Below, in pieces: positions 48,782 through 57,032 of a stretch of DNA of 64,000 nt (position 1 is the stretch's first letter; every line of letters begins with the position of its first letter). Origin of the DNA: Bryobacteraceae bacterium (GTDB taxonomy: Bacteria; Acidobacteriota; Terriglobia; Bryobacterales; Bryobacteraceae); assembly GCA_019752335.1 (NCBI GenBank), contig JAIEMJ010000005.1, forward strand, positions 112,117-176,116, read 5' to 3'. Made by a program: the position numbers and the translations under genes. The notes below the pieces were generated by a model. The model had not been told where the DNA came from. It saw only the letters and a list, made by a program, of their open reading frames with translations, and searched no databases.

Positions 48782-50563
48782 CTAACTCACCTTAATGACA
48801 ATGATCGTTTGGTCGTCCTGCACAGGCGCGCCGTTGCGAAAGCGTTCGACGTCGGCGTCGAGCGCCTTCACGATCTCGTCGGCCGTCAGGTTTGCCAGGC
48901 CGGGAAGAAAGCGCATCAGGCGGCTTTGGCCGTACTGCACGCCGTCCAGATTCACTTGATCTTCAATGCCGTCCGATACCAGCAGGATGACGTCGCCGGG
49001 CAACGTCGCGTAGACGGTCTCTTCGTACTCCTGTTGTTCGAGCAAGCCCAACGGCACGCCGGCGACGTCCAAACGCCGGACCTTGCCCTGGCGACAGACA
49101 AACGGCGGAATGGAGCCCGCGTTGGCCATGATCAACTCGCGCGACTGCCCGTCCCACAGGGCGACCAGCAGCGTCACGAATTGCGCATCTACTTTGCGCT
49201 CCATCAGCGTTTCGTTGATCGAGCGCATCAGCATGGCCGGGCCGCGGCGGCGGGGCGCCAGTGAACGCAGCAGGCCGGTGACCAGCGCGCCGTAAAGCGC
49301 GGCGGCGGCACCCTTGCCGCTGGAATCGCCAAAGGCGAACATGCTGTAGTCGCCGGCATGCTCAAAGAAGTCGTAGATGTCGCCGGAGATTTCGCGCGCT
49401 GGCTTGGCGTGGAAAGCGACATCGAGATGCGGAATGCTGGGAGCTTCGCGCGGCAGCAGCACCTTCTGCAAGCGGCGCGCGGCCCGCAGATCCTGCTCCA
49501 TGCTTTGCTCGCGAGTCGCGAGTTCCTCATAGAGCCGCGCGTTCAGAATGGAGACGGCGATCTGCGGCGCGAGCAACGATAGCAGTCGCGCGTGGTCCTC
49601 ACTGAAGTAGCCGAGGGCTTCGCTTTCGAGATCCATCACGCCGATTAGGCGATCCTGCGTGATCAAAGGCACGGCGAGTTCCGAACGAATGTCGGGGTGC
49701 GTGGGAATGTAGCGCGGATCGCTGCGCGTATCGGCGACGCGCATCGCGGTGCGCTCCAGCGCCGCCGCGCCGGTGACGCCCTTGCCGATGGGAATGTTGT
49801 CGAGCTTCAGGCGTTCGTCAAAACGCTTGCTGAAGCGATGGCGCAGCAATTGGCGCTGGTCATCGACGAGCATGATGCTGAAGGCATCGTAGTTGATCAA
49901 CTGCTTGATGCTGCCGGCCAGGCGCTCCAGCAGTTGGTCCAAATCAAGAATGGAAGACAACTCGCGGGCGACGTCGGCGAGCGTGCGCAGCGTCTGATTG
50001 TTGCGCTGTACGCGCCGGTGCAGGCGTGCGTTGTCGATCGCCACCGCGACGCGCGAGGCGATCACGCCGAGCAGGGCGAGGTCCTTGTCCGAATGGAAGG
50101 CGTCGCGCGTGGCCTGCAGGTCAATCACGCCCACCAGTTTGCCGCGCGCTACCATCGGCACGGCCATTTCGCTCCGCACGGCATCTAGGCTGGCCAGGTA
50201 ACGCGCGTCCTGGCGGACGTCCGGCACCAGGAGCGGCTGGCGCGTCTCAGCCACGGTGCCCACGATGCCCTCGCCCAAGCCGAGATGCAGGTTCTTGATC
50301 AACTCTTCGCGGTGGCCGATGCCGTGGCGCAGGCTGAGGCTCTTGCGGCGCTCGCTGTAGAGGAAGATGGCCAGCAGGTCGTGCGGTACGGCCTGCTTGA
50401 TGATGGCGGCCACTTCCACCAGCAGACGGTCCAGGTCAAGCGTTTGCCCGGTAACCGAAGAGATCTCGAGCAGAAAGTCCAGCAGGTCGGCGCGCTCGTC
50501 GAAGCGCACCCGTTCGGCTCGCCGAGGCTCCGTGGGTGGCGCGTCAATAACCTTTTCCGGCAC
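48782..50563 (-). CDS. GAF-GAF-PP2C (RsbU/SpoIIE-type) serine phosphatase
   Basis: 593 residues, cytoplasmic. Two tandem GAF domains: about 28-180 ([40 protein letters not shown]) and about 190-345 ([36 protein letters not shown] stretch, [20 protein letters not shown]). A short coiled coil follows and then the PP2C-type phosphatase from about 365: [50 protein letters not shown] and [10 protein letters not shown] carry the metal Asp residues. Enzymes of this kind dephosphorylate anti-anti-sigma factors, but no RsbV or RsbW gene is here. Its start overlaps the deoC end by 20 bp. Confidence 0.93.
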   Translation of the reverse strand: MPEKVIDAPPTEPRRAERVRFDERADLLDFLLEISSVTGQTLDLDRLLVEVAAIIKQAVPHDLLAIFLYSERRKSLSLRHGIGHREELIKNLHLGLGEGIVGTVAETRQPLLVPDVRQDARYLASLDAVRSEMAVPMVARGKLVGVIDLQATRDAFHSDKDLALLGVIASRVAVAIDNARLHRRVQRNNQTLRTLADVARELSSILDLDQLLERLAGSIKQLINYDAFSIMLVDDQRQLLRHRFSKRFDERLKLDNIPIGKGVTGAAALERTAMRVADTRSDPRYIPTHPDIRSELAVPLITQDRLIGVMDLESEALGYFSEDHARLLSLLAPQIAVSILNARLYEELATREQSMEQDLRAARRLQKVLLPREAPSIPHLDVAFHAKPAREISGDIYDFFEHAGDYSMFAFGDSSGKGAAAALYGALVTGLLRSLAPRRRGPAMLMRSINETLMERKVDAQFVTLLVALWDGQSRELIMANAGSIPPFVCRQGKVRRLDVAGVPLGLLEQQEYEETVYATLPGDVILLVSDGIEDQVNLDGVQYGQSRLMRFLPGLANLTADEIVKALDADVERFRNGAPVQDDQTIIVIKVS

Positions 50564-51446
50564 TGGACGCTCCTTCCCCGCTGACGATCTTCACGCTCGC
50601 GCTGGCGCCGATGCGCGTGGCCCCGGCCGCCTCCATCTGGCGGACATCGGCGAGCGTACGCACGCCGCCCGAAGCCTTCACGCCCATGTCCGGGCCGACG
50701 ATGGAGCGCATCAGCGCGATGTCGTGCGCGGTGGCGCCGGAGGGTCCGAAGCCGGTGGAGGTCTTCACGAAGTCCGCGTGGGCGAGCTTCGCCAGCGCGC
50801 ACGCGGTGGCCTTCTGGTTGTCGTCAAGATAGGCCGTTTCGAGAATCACCTTGACGATGGCGCCCGCGCGATGGGCCACTTCCACCACGGCGGCGATATC
50901 GAGCTTCACCGTCTCGGCGTCGCCCGAACGCAGCGCGCCGACGTTCATCACCATGTCGATCTCCTGCGCGCCCGCGCGCAAGGCTACCTCCGTCTCCCGT
51001 ACCTTCACCTCGGTGGTATTGGCGCCGAGGGGAAAGCCGATCACCGTGCAGACCTTCACCGGAGAACCGGCTAACGCCGCCGCGACAGTGGGCACCCAGT
51101 AGGGATTCACGCAGACGCTGGCGAAGCCGTATTGGCGGGCCTCGGCGCAGACTTTCAGAATCTCGGGCTTCGTCGCGTCGGGCTTCAGCAGCGTGTGGTC
51201 AATCAGGCGGGCGAGAGCCGAGTCCACCTGGGTTACCTTGGCGCTGGCGGTCACGCGGTCCGCGCCGCAGGAGACAATCTGTTTCGTCTTGGCCTGGCAA
51301 GTCTGTACGCAGCGCTGGGTACAGCCCGGGCAGACGAGGTCCGGAATGTTCAGCCCCTCGGCCTTGCCGCCTTGGCCTTGCACGCGGGCCAGAATCGCTT
51401 CGCCGATTTCGGCAACCAGTTGGTCGAGTTCATTGGGGGAGATCAT
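50544..51446 (-). CDS. deoC: Deoxyribose-phosphate aldolase with N-terminal helix and cysteine-rich extension
   Basis: 300 residues; cleaves 2-deoxyribose 5-phosphate to glyceraldehyde 3-phosphate and acetaldehyde. The aldolase domain occupies about 75-295: [60 protein letters not shown], Schiff-base lysine K228 in [20 protein letters not shown], and [13 protein letters not shown]. In front is an extension of about 74 residues, absent from ordinary DeoC. It has an amphipathic helix ([20 protein letters not shown], residues 4-23), a glycine-rich linker (24-33) and a cysteine set C39, C42, C46, C50 and C60. The helix plus linker resembles encapsulation peptides of microcompartment cargo. The start overlaps the isomerase stop (ATGA). 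Confidence 0.92.
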   Translation of the reverse strand: MISPNELDQLVAEIGEAILARVQGQGGKAEGLNIPDLVCPGCTQRCVQTCQAKTKQIVSCGADRVTASAKVTQVDSALARLIDHTLLKPDATKPEILKVCAEARQYGFASVCVNPYWVPTVAAALAGSPVKVCTVIGFPLGANTTEVKVRETEVALRAGAQEIDMVMNVGALRSGDAETVKLDIAAVVEVAHRAGAIVKVILETAYLDDNQKATACALAKLAHADFVKTSTGFGPSGATAHDIALMRSIVGPDMGVKASGGVRTLADVRQMEAAGATRIGASASVKIVSGEGASSAGKGY

Positions 51447-52054
51447 TTGCTGTAGCGCCGTTCGATCTGAGCGATCTTATCAATCCGCGCCTGATGGCGT
51501 CCGCCGCCGTAGGGCGTGTCGATCCAGGTGCGGACGACATCCTCGGCCTGCGTCGCGGTGAGCAATCGGCCGCCCAGCGTGAGCACGTTGGCGTGATTGT
51601 GCTCGCGCGAATTGCGGGCCGTCGCGCGGTCGTAGCAAAGCGCCGCCCGAATACCGGGGACTTTGTTGGCCGCCATCGCGGAGCCGATGCCCGCGCCGTC
51701 GACGATGATGCCGCGCATGGCCTCGCCGCTGGCCACCACTTCGGCCACGGCGAGCGCGATGTCGGGATAGTCGGCCGGCTCGCCGTGGTGAACACCGCGG
51801 TCGTTGATCAGCAGCCCGAGCGACTCCAGCAGTGGCTTCAAGCTCTCCTTCAGGGCGAAGCCGCCATGGTCGCTGCCGAGCACGACGGTGCGTTGCGGAT
51901 CGCGCACGACGGGCACTTCGCTGGCGGGCACCTCGCGGATCAGGACGCCGCGGCGCCCCGCCAAGTCGCGGGCTTCCATCGTGATGATGCTGCCAATCGG
52001 AACGACCAAAGGGCCGCTGAGAGGAACTTCGCTGGCGGTGATGACGATCTTCAT
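51443..52054 (-). CDS. RpiB/LacAB-family sugar-phosphate isomerase with N-terminal extension
   Basis: 203 residues from ATG 52054 (52075 is also open). The isomerase domain starts at about 55: [20 protein letters not shown] with SDHGG at 61-65, [60 protein letters not shown] and [21 protein letters not shown]. coli RpiB has ICGTGIG here; in this protein the catalytic Cys position holds D119. HNDANVL of ordinary RpiB reads HNHANVL. The first about 50 residues ([20 protein letters not shown], then [11 protein letters not shown]) are not part of RpiB and recall a short motif in microcompartment-linked proteins. It is the first gene of the pair with deoC. Divergent from the NicO gene by only 25 bp. 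Confidence 0.85.
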   Translation of the reverse strand: MKIVITASEVPLSGPLVVPIGSIITMEARDLAGRRGVLIREVPASEVPVVRDPQRTVVLGSDHGGFALKESLKPLLESLGLLINDRGVHHGEPADYPDIALAVAEVVASGEAMRGIIVDGAGIGSAMAANKVPGIRAALCYDRATARNSREHNHANVLTLGGRLLTATQAEDVVRTWIDTPYGGGRHQARIDKIAQIERRYSK

Positions 52055-52079
52055 GCTGTAGGGCGTACAATTCATTGTA

Positions 52080-53483
52080 ATGAAGCGGCGGCTAGCCATT
52101 TGGATCTTTTCGACTCTCGGCCTTCTGGCCCATCCCCTGGGTAATTTCTCCATCGGGCAATATACCGGATTCTTACTGCGCCCGAACGGCATCGTGGTCA
52201 CCTACGCCGTGGACTTTGCCGAGATCCCCAGCTTAAAGTTGGAAGAGCGCTGGAAGGCGGGCGAAAGCACGGACCAGGTGATGCGCGAATGGGTGCATGC
52301 CCTCCGATTTCGCTCGCATGGCAAGCCGATCGAGCCTTTCCACGAATCCACGTCGCCCTTCCCCGGCATCGGCGCCGGCGGCATGAGCACGATGATGATC
52401 GTGGCCACCTTAAAGCTGCCCGGCAACCTCGACGAACTGGAGTACGAGGATCCGAACTTCCCCGGCCGGGCTGGCTGGAAGGAGATTACGGTACGCGCCG
52501 AGGGCGTTGCGTTATTGGAATCGAGCCATCAGCCAGGGCGCGACCTCAGCCGCGCGCTGACCAACTATCCGCTGGACGCGGCCTTGAAGATTCCACAGGA
52601 CCGCCGCGCGCGGTTCGTAATGGGCCCCGAGGGCACAGTAGCCGAGACCAAGGTGATTCCGCTGGCCCAACCGCCCGCCGCGCAGAGCGACTCGCGCAAG
52701 GCCGAGGACTTCAGCGAACTCGGCCGCGCCAACCTGCTCTCGCAATTGATGCGCCGCGGCGAACTGCCCTTCCAACTGCTGCTCACCGCCCTGGGCATCG
52801 CCTTCGCGATGGGTGCCTTTCATGCCCTGGAACCCGGCCACGGCAAGACGTTGGTAGCCGCTTACCTGGTGGGTTCGCGCGGCACCTGGCAGCACGCCGT
52901 GTACCTGGGCGCGATCACCACCTTCACCCACACGTTCACCGTCTTCGTGCTCGGTCTGGTGGTGCTGGCGATGTCCCAGACGATTCCGGTGGAGCGCATC
53001 TTTCCGTATCTCAGCGTCGCATCGGCCCTTACCATCGTCGTCTTCGGCGCGTGGCTTTTGTGGAAGCGGGTCAGAATCTTTCAAGCGCACCATCATCATC
53101 ACCACCACCATCACGACCACGATGGGCACACGCATGACCATGCGCCACCGGGCGCCGTGACGATGAGCAGCCTGCTCGCGCTCGGCGTGAGTGGGGGACT
53201 GGTTCCCTGCCCGGCGTCGTTGGTGCTGCTGTTGGGCGCGATGGCTTTGAACCGCTTGCCGCTCGGCCTGGGACTGCTGGTGGCCTTTAGCCTGGGCATG
53301 GCGGGCGTCCTCACAAGTGTCGGAGTGCTGGTGGTCTACGCGAAGCGCTGGCTGCCGGAGAGTGCGGGCGAGTCGCATGGCTTTCACTATGTCGCGATTG
53401 CGTCGGCCGCGGTGATGACGTTGATCGGCATCGGGCTGACCGTGGTGGCGGTGCGGGAATTTGGGAGCGCCCTTGGCGGTTAA
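52080..53483 (+). CDS. NicO/RcnA-type metal exporter with histidine-rich loop
   Basis: 467 residues, six or more membrane segments. An N-terminal exported region of about 220 residues (HPLGNFSIGQYTGFLLRPNG) is unusually long for the family. The transport part follows: GAFHALEPGHGKTLVAAYLV near 244-263, ITTFTHTFTVFVLGLVVLA, then a loop with nine consecutive histidines followed by DHDGHTHDH (about 341-358), then LALGVSGGLVPCPASLVLLL and FSLGMAGVLTSVGVLVVYAK. Relatives export nickel or cobalt; the histidine loop fits metal binding. The last 11 bp overlap the GT9 start. Confidence 0.88.
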   Translation: MKRRLAIWIFSTLGLLAHPLGNFSIGQYTGFLLRPNGIVVTYAVDFAEIPSLKLEERWKAGESTDQVMREWVHALRFRSHGKPIEPFHESTSPFPGIGAGGMSTMMIVATLKLPGNLDELEYEDPNFPGRAGWKEITVRAEGVALLESSHQPGRDLSRALTNYPLDAALKIPQDRRARFVMGPEGTVAETKVIPLAQPPAAQSDSRKAEDFSELGRANLLSQLMRRGELPFQLLLTALGIAFAMGAFHALEPGHGKTLVAAYLVGSRGTWQHAVYLGAITTFTHTFTVFVLGLVVLAMSQTIPVERIFPYLSVASALTIVVFGAWLLWKRVRIFQAHHHHHHHHHDHDGHTHDHAPPGAVTMSSLLALGVSGGLVPCPASLVLLLGAMALNRLPLGLGLLVAFSLGMAGVLTSVGVLVVYAKRWLPESAGESHGFHYVAIASAAVMTLIGIGLTVVAVREFGSALGG

Positions 53484-54282
53484 GCGGCTGCTGATTCGCC
53501 CCGGCGCCATCGGCGACTGCATCGTCGCGCTGCCCGCGATGGAGCACCTACGGGCGGATTTTACCGAGGTCTGGGTGCCCAGCGCGGTGACGCCGCTAGT
53601 GCAGTTCGCCGACGCCGTGGACGCCATCGCGCGCACCGGACTCGACCAACTCGGCCTGCCTTGCGTCCGGCCCGACGCGCGGCTCGTCGAGCGTCTCCGC
53701 GGCTTCGACGACATCGTCAGTTGGTACGGCACGAATCGCGAAAGCTTCCAAGCCGCGGTCTACGCCCTGGGGCTGCCCTTCCGCTTCTATCCGGCCCTGC
53801 CCCCAGCCGACGGCGACACGCACGCGGCGGACTTCCTGATGCGGCAAGCCGGAGGTCCGCTGCCGGCGACTCCCAGGATCCGAATGCCCGAAGAGCCGCG
53901 TCATTTCGCGGCGATTCATCCGTTTTCTGGGGGCGCCCGGAAGAACTGGCCGCTCGAACGATTCCGGGCGTTGCGGCTTCCGCTGCCCATCGAGTTCGCC
54001 GCGGGGCCAGACGAGAAGCTGGCAGAAGCGCGCCGTTTTGACACCCTGGGTGAACTGGCCGTATGGCTGGCCTCGGCGAGCGTGTATATTGGCAATGACT
54101 CGGGCATCTCGCACCTGGCCGCGGCGGTAGGTACGCCCACTTTGGCTTTGTTTGGTCCGACGCGTCCGGAGGTGTGGGCGCCCCGTGGCCGGCGGGTGAC
54201 GATACTGGCGAAGAGCGAATTGGAGGTGATCGAAATCGATGCGGTGGAACAAGCTGTGCGTGATCTGTTGTCTGGCGGCTGA
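53473..54282 (+). CDS. Glycosyltransferase family 9 (heptosyltransferase-like)
   Basis: 269 residues from a TTG at 53473 with GGGAG five bases upstream; TTG 53461 is also open. The GT-B fold begins VKRLLIRPGAIGDCIVALPA and its C-terminal half has AIHPFSGGARKNWPLERF and YIGNDSGISHLAAAVGTPTL, then ALFGPTRPEVWAP, the ADP-sugar-binding region of heptosyltransferases. It is shorter than typical WaaC/WaaF (about 320-350). Acts in lipopolysaccharide core or glycan assembly; acceptor unknown. Overlaps the NicO end by 11 bp and the next NHL gene by 44 bp. Confidence 0.87.
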   Translation: MAVKRLLIRPGAIGDCIVALPAMEHLRADFTEVWVPSAVTPLVQFADAVDAIARTGLDQLGLPCVRPDARLVERLRGFDDIVSWYGTNRESFQAAVYALGLPFRFYPALPPADGDTHAADFLMRQAGGPLPATPRIRMPEEPRHFAAIHPFSGGARKNWPLERFRALRLPLPIEFAAGPDEKLAEARRFDTLGELAVWLASASVYIGNDSGISHLAAAVGTPTLALFGPTRPEVWAPRGRRVTILAKSELEVIEIDAVEQAVRDLLSGG

Positions 54283-55291
54283 CCTCTTCAGCCAAACGGT
54301 AAGCACCCTGACGCGGGAGACGCGCAATCCTTACGGCCTGGTGATCGGACCCGACAAGGCCCTCTACATCTGCGAGATTGACCGGCATGTGGTGAGCCGG
54401 CTGGACCTGAAGACGAAGCGGCTCACCATTGTCGCCGGCACGCCGGGCAAGAGCGGCTACGCGGGCGATGGCGGTCCGGCCACGCAGGCCTTGCTGTTTG
54501 AGCCCTACGAAGTCCGCTTCGACACAGCGGGCAACCTCTTCTTCGTCGAGATGAAGAACCACCTGGTGCGGCGCGTGGACAAGAAGACCGGCGTCATCAC
54601 GACGGTGGCGGGTACCGGGCAGCCGGGCTTCAGCGGAGACGGTGGCCCGGCGGTGAAAGCGCAGTTTCGGCAGCCGCACTCTATCGCCTTCGATCCCCAA
54701 GGCCGCCTCGTGCTGTGTGACATCGGCAACAACCGCGTCCGTCGGATCGACTTAAAGAGCGGCCAGATCGAGACCATCGCCGGCAACGGCGAGAAGCTCC
54801 CCACCCCCAACGGCGCCCCGTTTGCCCCCACCACGCCCTTAAACGGACCTCGCGCCATCGACTTTGATCCGGCAGGCAATCTGTATCTGGCCCTGCGCGA
54901 GGGCAATCAGCTCTATCGCGTCGCCGATGGCAGGCTGAGCCATCTGGCGGGCAGCGGCGCCAAGGGCTATGACCCGGCTCCCCAGCCCGCGCTCACGGCG
55001 ACGCTGAATGGTCCCAAGGGCGTGGCCTGGTCGCCGGATGGTGGCTTGTACTTTACCGACACGGAGTCGCATACAATCCGGCGCGTGGACCTGAAGACCG
55101 GCACCATCCAGACGGTGCTCGGCACCGGCCAACGCGGCGACGGCCAGGACGGCAACGCCTTAGCCTGCGCGACGGCCCGTCCGCACGGCGTCTACGTCGA
55201 CCGGCAGGGCAAGATCTACGTCGGTGACAGCGAGGCGAACGCCGTACGGCTCGTTACAGGCGTCAGCACCGCCAAGGCACTGCGTCCGTGA
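54239..55291 (+). CDS. Secreted NHL-repeat protein
   Basis: 350 residues with signal-like start MRWNKLCVICCLAADLFSQT. Propeller repeats: NPYGLVIGPDKALYICEIDR, GYAGDGGPATQALLFEPYEV, FDTAGNLFFVEMKNHLVRRV, GFSGDGGPAVKAQFRQPHSI, FDPQGRLVLCDIGNNRVRRI, LNGPRAIDFDPAGNLYLALR and LNGPKGVAWSPDGGLYFTDT. The GYAGDGGPA type of repeat is common in large exported Acidobacterial proteins. Its start overlaps the GT9 gene by 44 bp, a long overlap, but the signal peptide and repeats support it. It ends 22 bp before tRNA-Arg(TCT). Confidence 0.85.
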   Translation: MRWNKLCVICCLAADLFSQTVSTLTRETRNPYGLVIGPDKALYICEIDRHVVSRLDLKTKRLTIVAGTPGKSGYAGDGGPATQALLFEPYEVRFDTAGNLFFVEMKNHLVRRVDKKTGVITTVAGTGQPGFSGDGGPAVKAQFRQPHSIAFDPQGRLVLCDIGNNRVRRIDLKSGQIETIAGNGEKLPTPNGAPFAPTTPLNGPRAIDFDPAGNLYLALREGNQLYRVADGRLSHLAGSGAKGYDPAPQPALTATLNGPKGVAWSPDGGLYFTDTESHTIRRVDLKTGTIQTVLGTGQRGDGQDGNALACATARPHGVYVDRQGKIYVGDSEANAVRLVTGVSTAKALRP

Positions 55292-55313
55292 AGGTACACT
55301 GGAAGAGAGCCGT

Positions 55314-55390
<77 letters not shown>

Positions 55391-55432
55391 TTTGCCTTGA
55401 GAGTAACTGCGCCAAGCTACAATGAAGCTGTT

Positions 55433-55657
55433 ATGGCAGACCGAGCCGTCGTATCCGACCCGGAGATCATGCATGGGACGCCATGTTTCCAAGGAACCCG
55501 CGTACCGTTTAAGAACTTGATCGACTACCTGGAAGGTGGTCATGCGCTCGGTGAATTCTTGCGGCAGTTTCCGACGGTTTCGCGCGAGAAGGCAATTCAA
55601 GCGCTTGAAGAGGCCAAGAATTCGCTATGCTGGCTCAACGGTACGCCGTCAGCGTGA
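55433..55657 (+). CDS. DUF433 antitoxin-like protein (orphan)
   Basis: 74 residues from ATG 55433; TTG 55397 is in frame but overlaps tRNA-proximal sequence. DUF433 pattern: VVSDPEIMHGTPCFQGTRVP, NLIDYLEGGHALGEFLRQFP and SREKAIQALEEAK. In many bacteria this domain is the antitoxin next to a PIN-like DUF5615 toxin. No such gene follows: the next gene is on the other strand and overlaps by 9 bp. Sits 42 bp after the tRNA gene. Confidence 0.85.
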   Translation: MADRAVVSDPEIMHGTPCFQGTRVPFKNLIDYLEGGHALGEFLRQFPTVSREKAIQALEEAKNSLCWLNGTPSA

Positions 55658-56809
55658 CAGGAACCGCCTGATCCGCGCCGCCGCCTCATTTAATGCCTCC
55701 AGGGAATTGGCCATCGAGAAGCGCAAGTAGCCTTCGCCGTAAGCGCCAAACGACGTCCCGGCCAAGCACGCGACACCGCCCTCGGCGAGCAACGCATCCG
55801 CTAGCGGCTTGCTCTTCCAGCCTGTGCCCGCAATGTTCGGGAAGGCGTAGAAGGCGCCCTCGGGCACCGGGCAGCGGACGCCGGGAATCGTGTTCAACTC
55901 GCGCACGAAGAGATCACGCCGGCTGCGGAACTCGCTCACCATGCGGACGGCGTCGTCCTGCGGGCCGGTGATGGCCGCAAGACCCGCGCGCTGCGTGAAG
56001 CTGGCCGTACAGCTGTTCGAGTTCACCATCAGCATGTTCACCGCGTCGGCCATCCACTTGGGCATCACGCCGTAGCCGAGCCGCCAACCGGTCATCGCGT
56101 AGATCTTCGAGAAGCCATCCAGGATGATGGTGCGCTCGGCCATGCCGGGGACACTCGCGATCGACAGAGGCCGTTCGCCGTAGTAAATGCGTGAGTAGAT
56201 TTCGTCCGACAAAACGACAATATCGCGCTCGCGGACCAGTTCGGCGATAGCGCGGATGTCTTCGGCCGGAATCACGCCACCGGTCGGATTCTGCGGCGAA
56301 TTCAGGATCAGCATCTTTGTCTTCGGGCTGAGCTTGTCGCGCAGCACGTTCAGGTCAAAGCTGAAGCTGCGCTCTTCCAGTAAGGGAACCGGCACGGGCA
56401 CGCCGCCCGCAAACTTGATCATGCTCTCGTAGATCGGGAACCCGGGGTTCGGGTAGAGCACCTCATCGCCGGGCTCGACAAAAGCGAGGATCGGAAAGAA
56501 GATGATCGGCTTGCCGCCGGGGACGACGCAGACCTGTTCGAGCTCAACCGGGATGCCGCGAGTAGAGGCGACATGGGCGGCGAGAGCGGCGCGGAGTTCG
56601 GGGTCGCCCGGCGTAGGCCCGTAGTGGGTAAAGCCGGCATCGAGCGCCGACTTGCCGGCGTCAATGACGTGCTTCGGCGTCTCGAAGTCGGGCTCGCCAA
56701 TCTCCAGGTGGATGATGTGCTTGCCCTGCGCCTCTAGAGCACGCGCCTTCTGGAGCACCTCAAAGGCGCCCTCACCACTCAACTGCGACATGCGGGCGGC
56801 GAGCTTCAT
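55649..56809 (-). CDS. Class I/II aminotransferase (aspartate aminotransferase-like)
   Basis: 386-residue pyridoxal-phosphate enzyme. IIHLEIGEPDFETPKHVIDA, THYGPTPGDPELRAALAAHV, LNSPQNPTGGVIPAEDIRAI, VLSDEIYSRIYY and the PLP lysine at about residue 235 in DGFSKIYAMTGWRLGYG are characteristic. The end reads GEGYLRFSMANSLEALNEAA with the substrate-binding arginine in the YLRFS motif. Probably transfers amino groups between aspartate or similar donors and 2-oxo acids. Its start overlaps the 68-residue gene upstream (ATGA). Confidence 0.94.
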   Translation of the reverse strand: MKLAARMSQLSGEGAFEVLQKARALEAQGKHIIHLEIGEPDFETPKHVIDAGKSALDAGFTHYGPTPGDPELRAALAAHVASTRGIPVELEQVCVVPGGKPIIFFPILAFVEPGDEVLYPNPGFPIYESMIKFAGGVPVPVPLLEERSFSFDLNVLRDKLSPKTKMLILNSPQNPTGGVIPAEDIRAIAELVRERDIVVLSDEIYSRIYYGERPLSIASVPGMAERTIILDGFSKIYAMTGWRLGYGVMPKWMADAVNMLMVNSNSCTASFTQRAGLAAITGPQDDAVRMVSEFRSRRDLFVRELNTIPGVRCPVPEGAFYAFPNIAGTGWKSKPLADALLAEGGVACLAGTSFGAYGEGYLRFSMANSLEALNEAAARIRRFLSR

Positions 56810-57012
56810 GCGGTCCTCCGGAAGAAGAGAACGCCATCTCGTTCCGCGGCCACTTCGACGGGGGCGCCAATCGAGACGCGGTCGCCTTCCGAGCGGCCGG
56901 TGACGCGCCGGCCACCGGGCAGTTCCACCATCACCAGTTGGTAAGGCGCCAGATTCACTAGCGCCGCTGGCGCCATATGCACCACGGTCTCCGTATACAC
57001 AATGCCTTGCAT
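56806..57012 (-). CDS. Small OB-fold protein (DUF35-like, no zinc ribbon)
   Basis: 68 residues. The pattern APYQLVMVELPGGRRVTGRS and IGAPVEVAAERDGVLFFRRT fits the OB-fold half of DUF35 proteins that assist acyl-CoA or thiolase enzymes. The four cysteines of the usual N-terminal zinc ribbon are absent. Both the reading frame and codon use are normal and it is coupled to the aminotransferase by an ATGA overlap. Family assignment is moderate, given the length. Confidence 0.6.
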   Translation of the reverse strand: MQGIVYTETVVHMAPAALVNLAPYQLVMVELPGGRRVTGRSEGDRVSIGAPVEVAAERDGVLFFRRTA

Positions 57013-57032
57013 TGATATGAGTGTATACCTCT

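Noticed and set aside
43778..52054. Possible microcompartment shell genes near deoC
   Set aside because: I looked for BMC-H or BMC-P sized proteins on both strands around deoC and found none; the link rests on cargo features only.
52055..52201. N-terminal extension of the RpiB-like gene
   Set aside because: It would run into the divergent NicO gene and lacks conserved pattern; a short form to 52075 stays possible.
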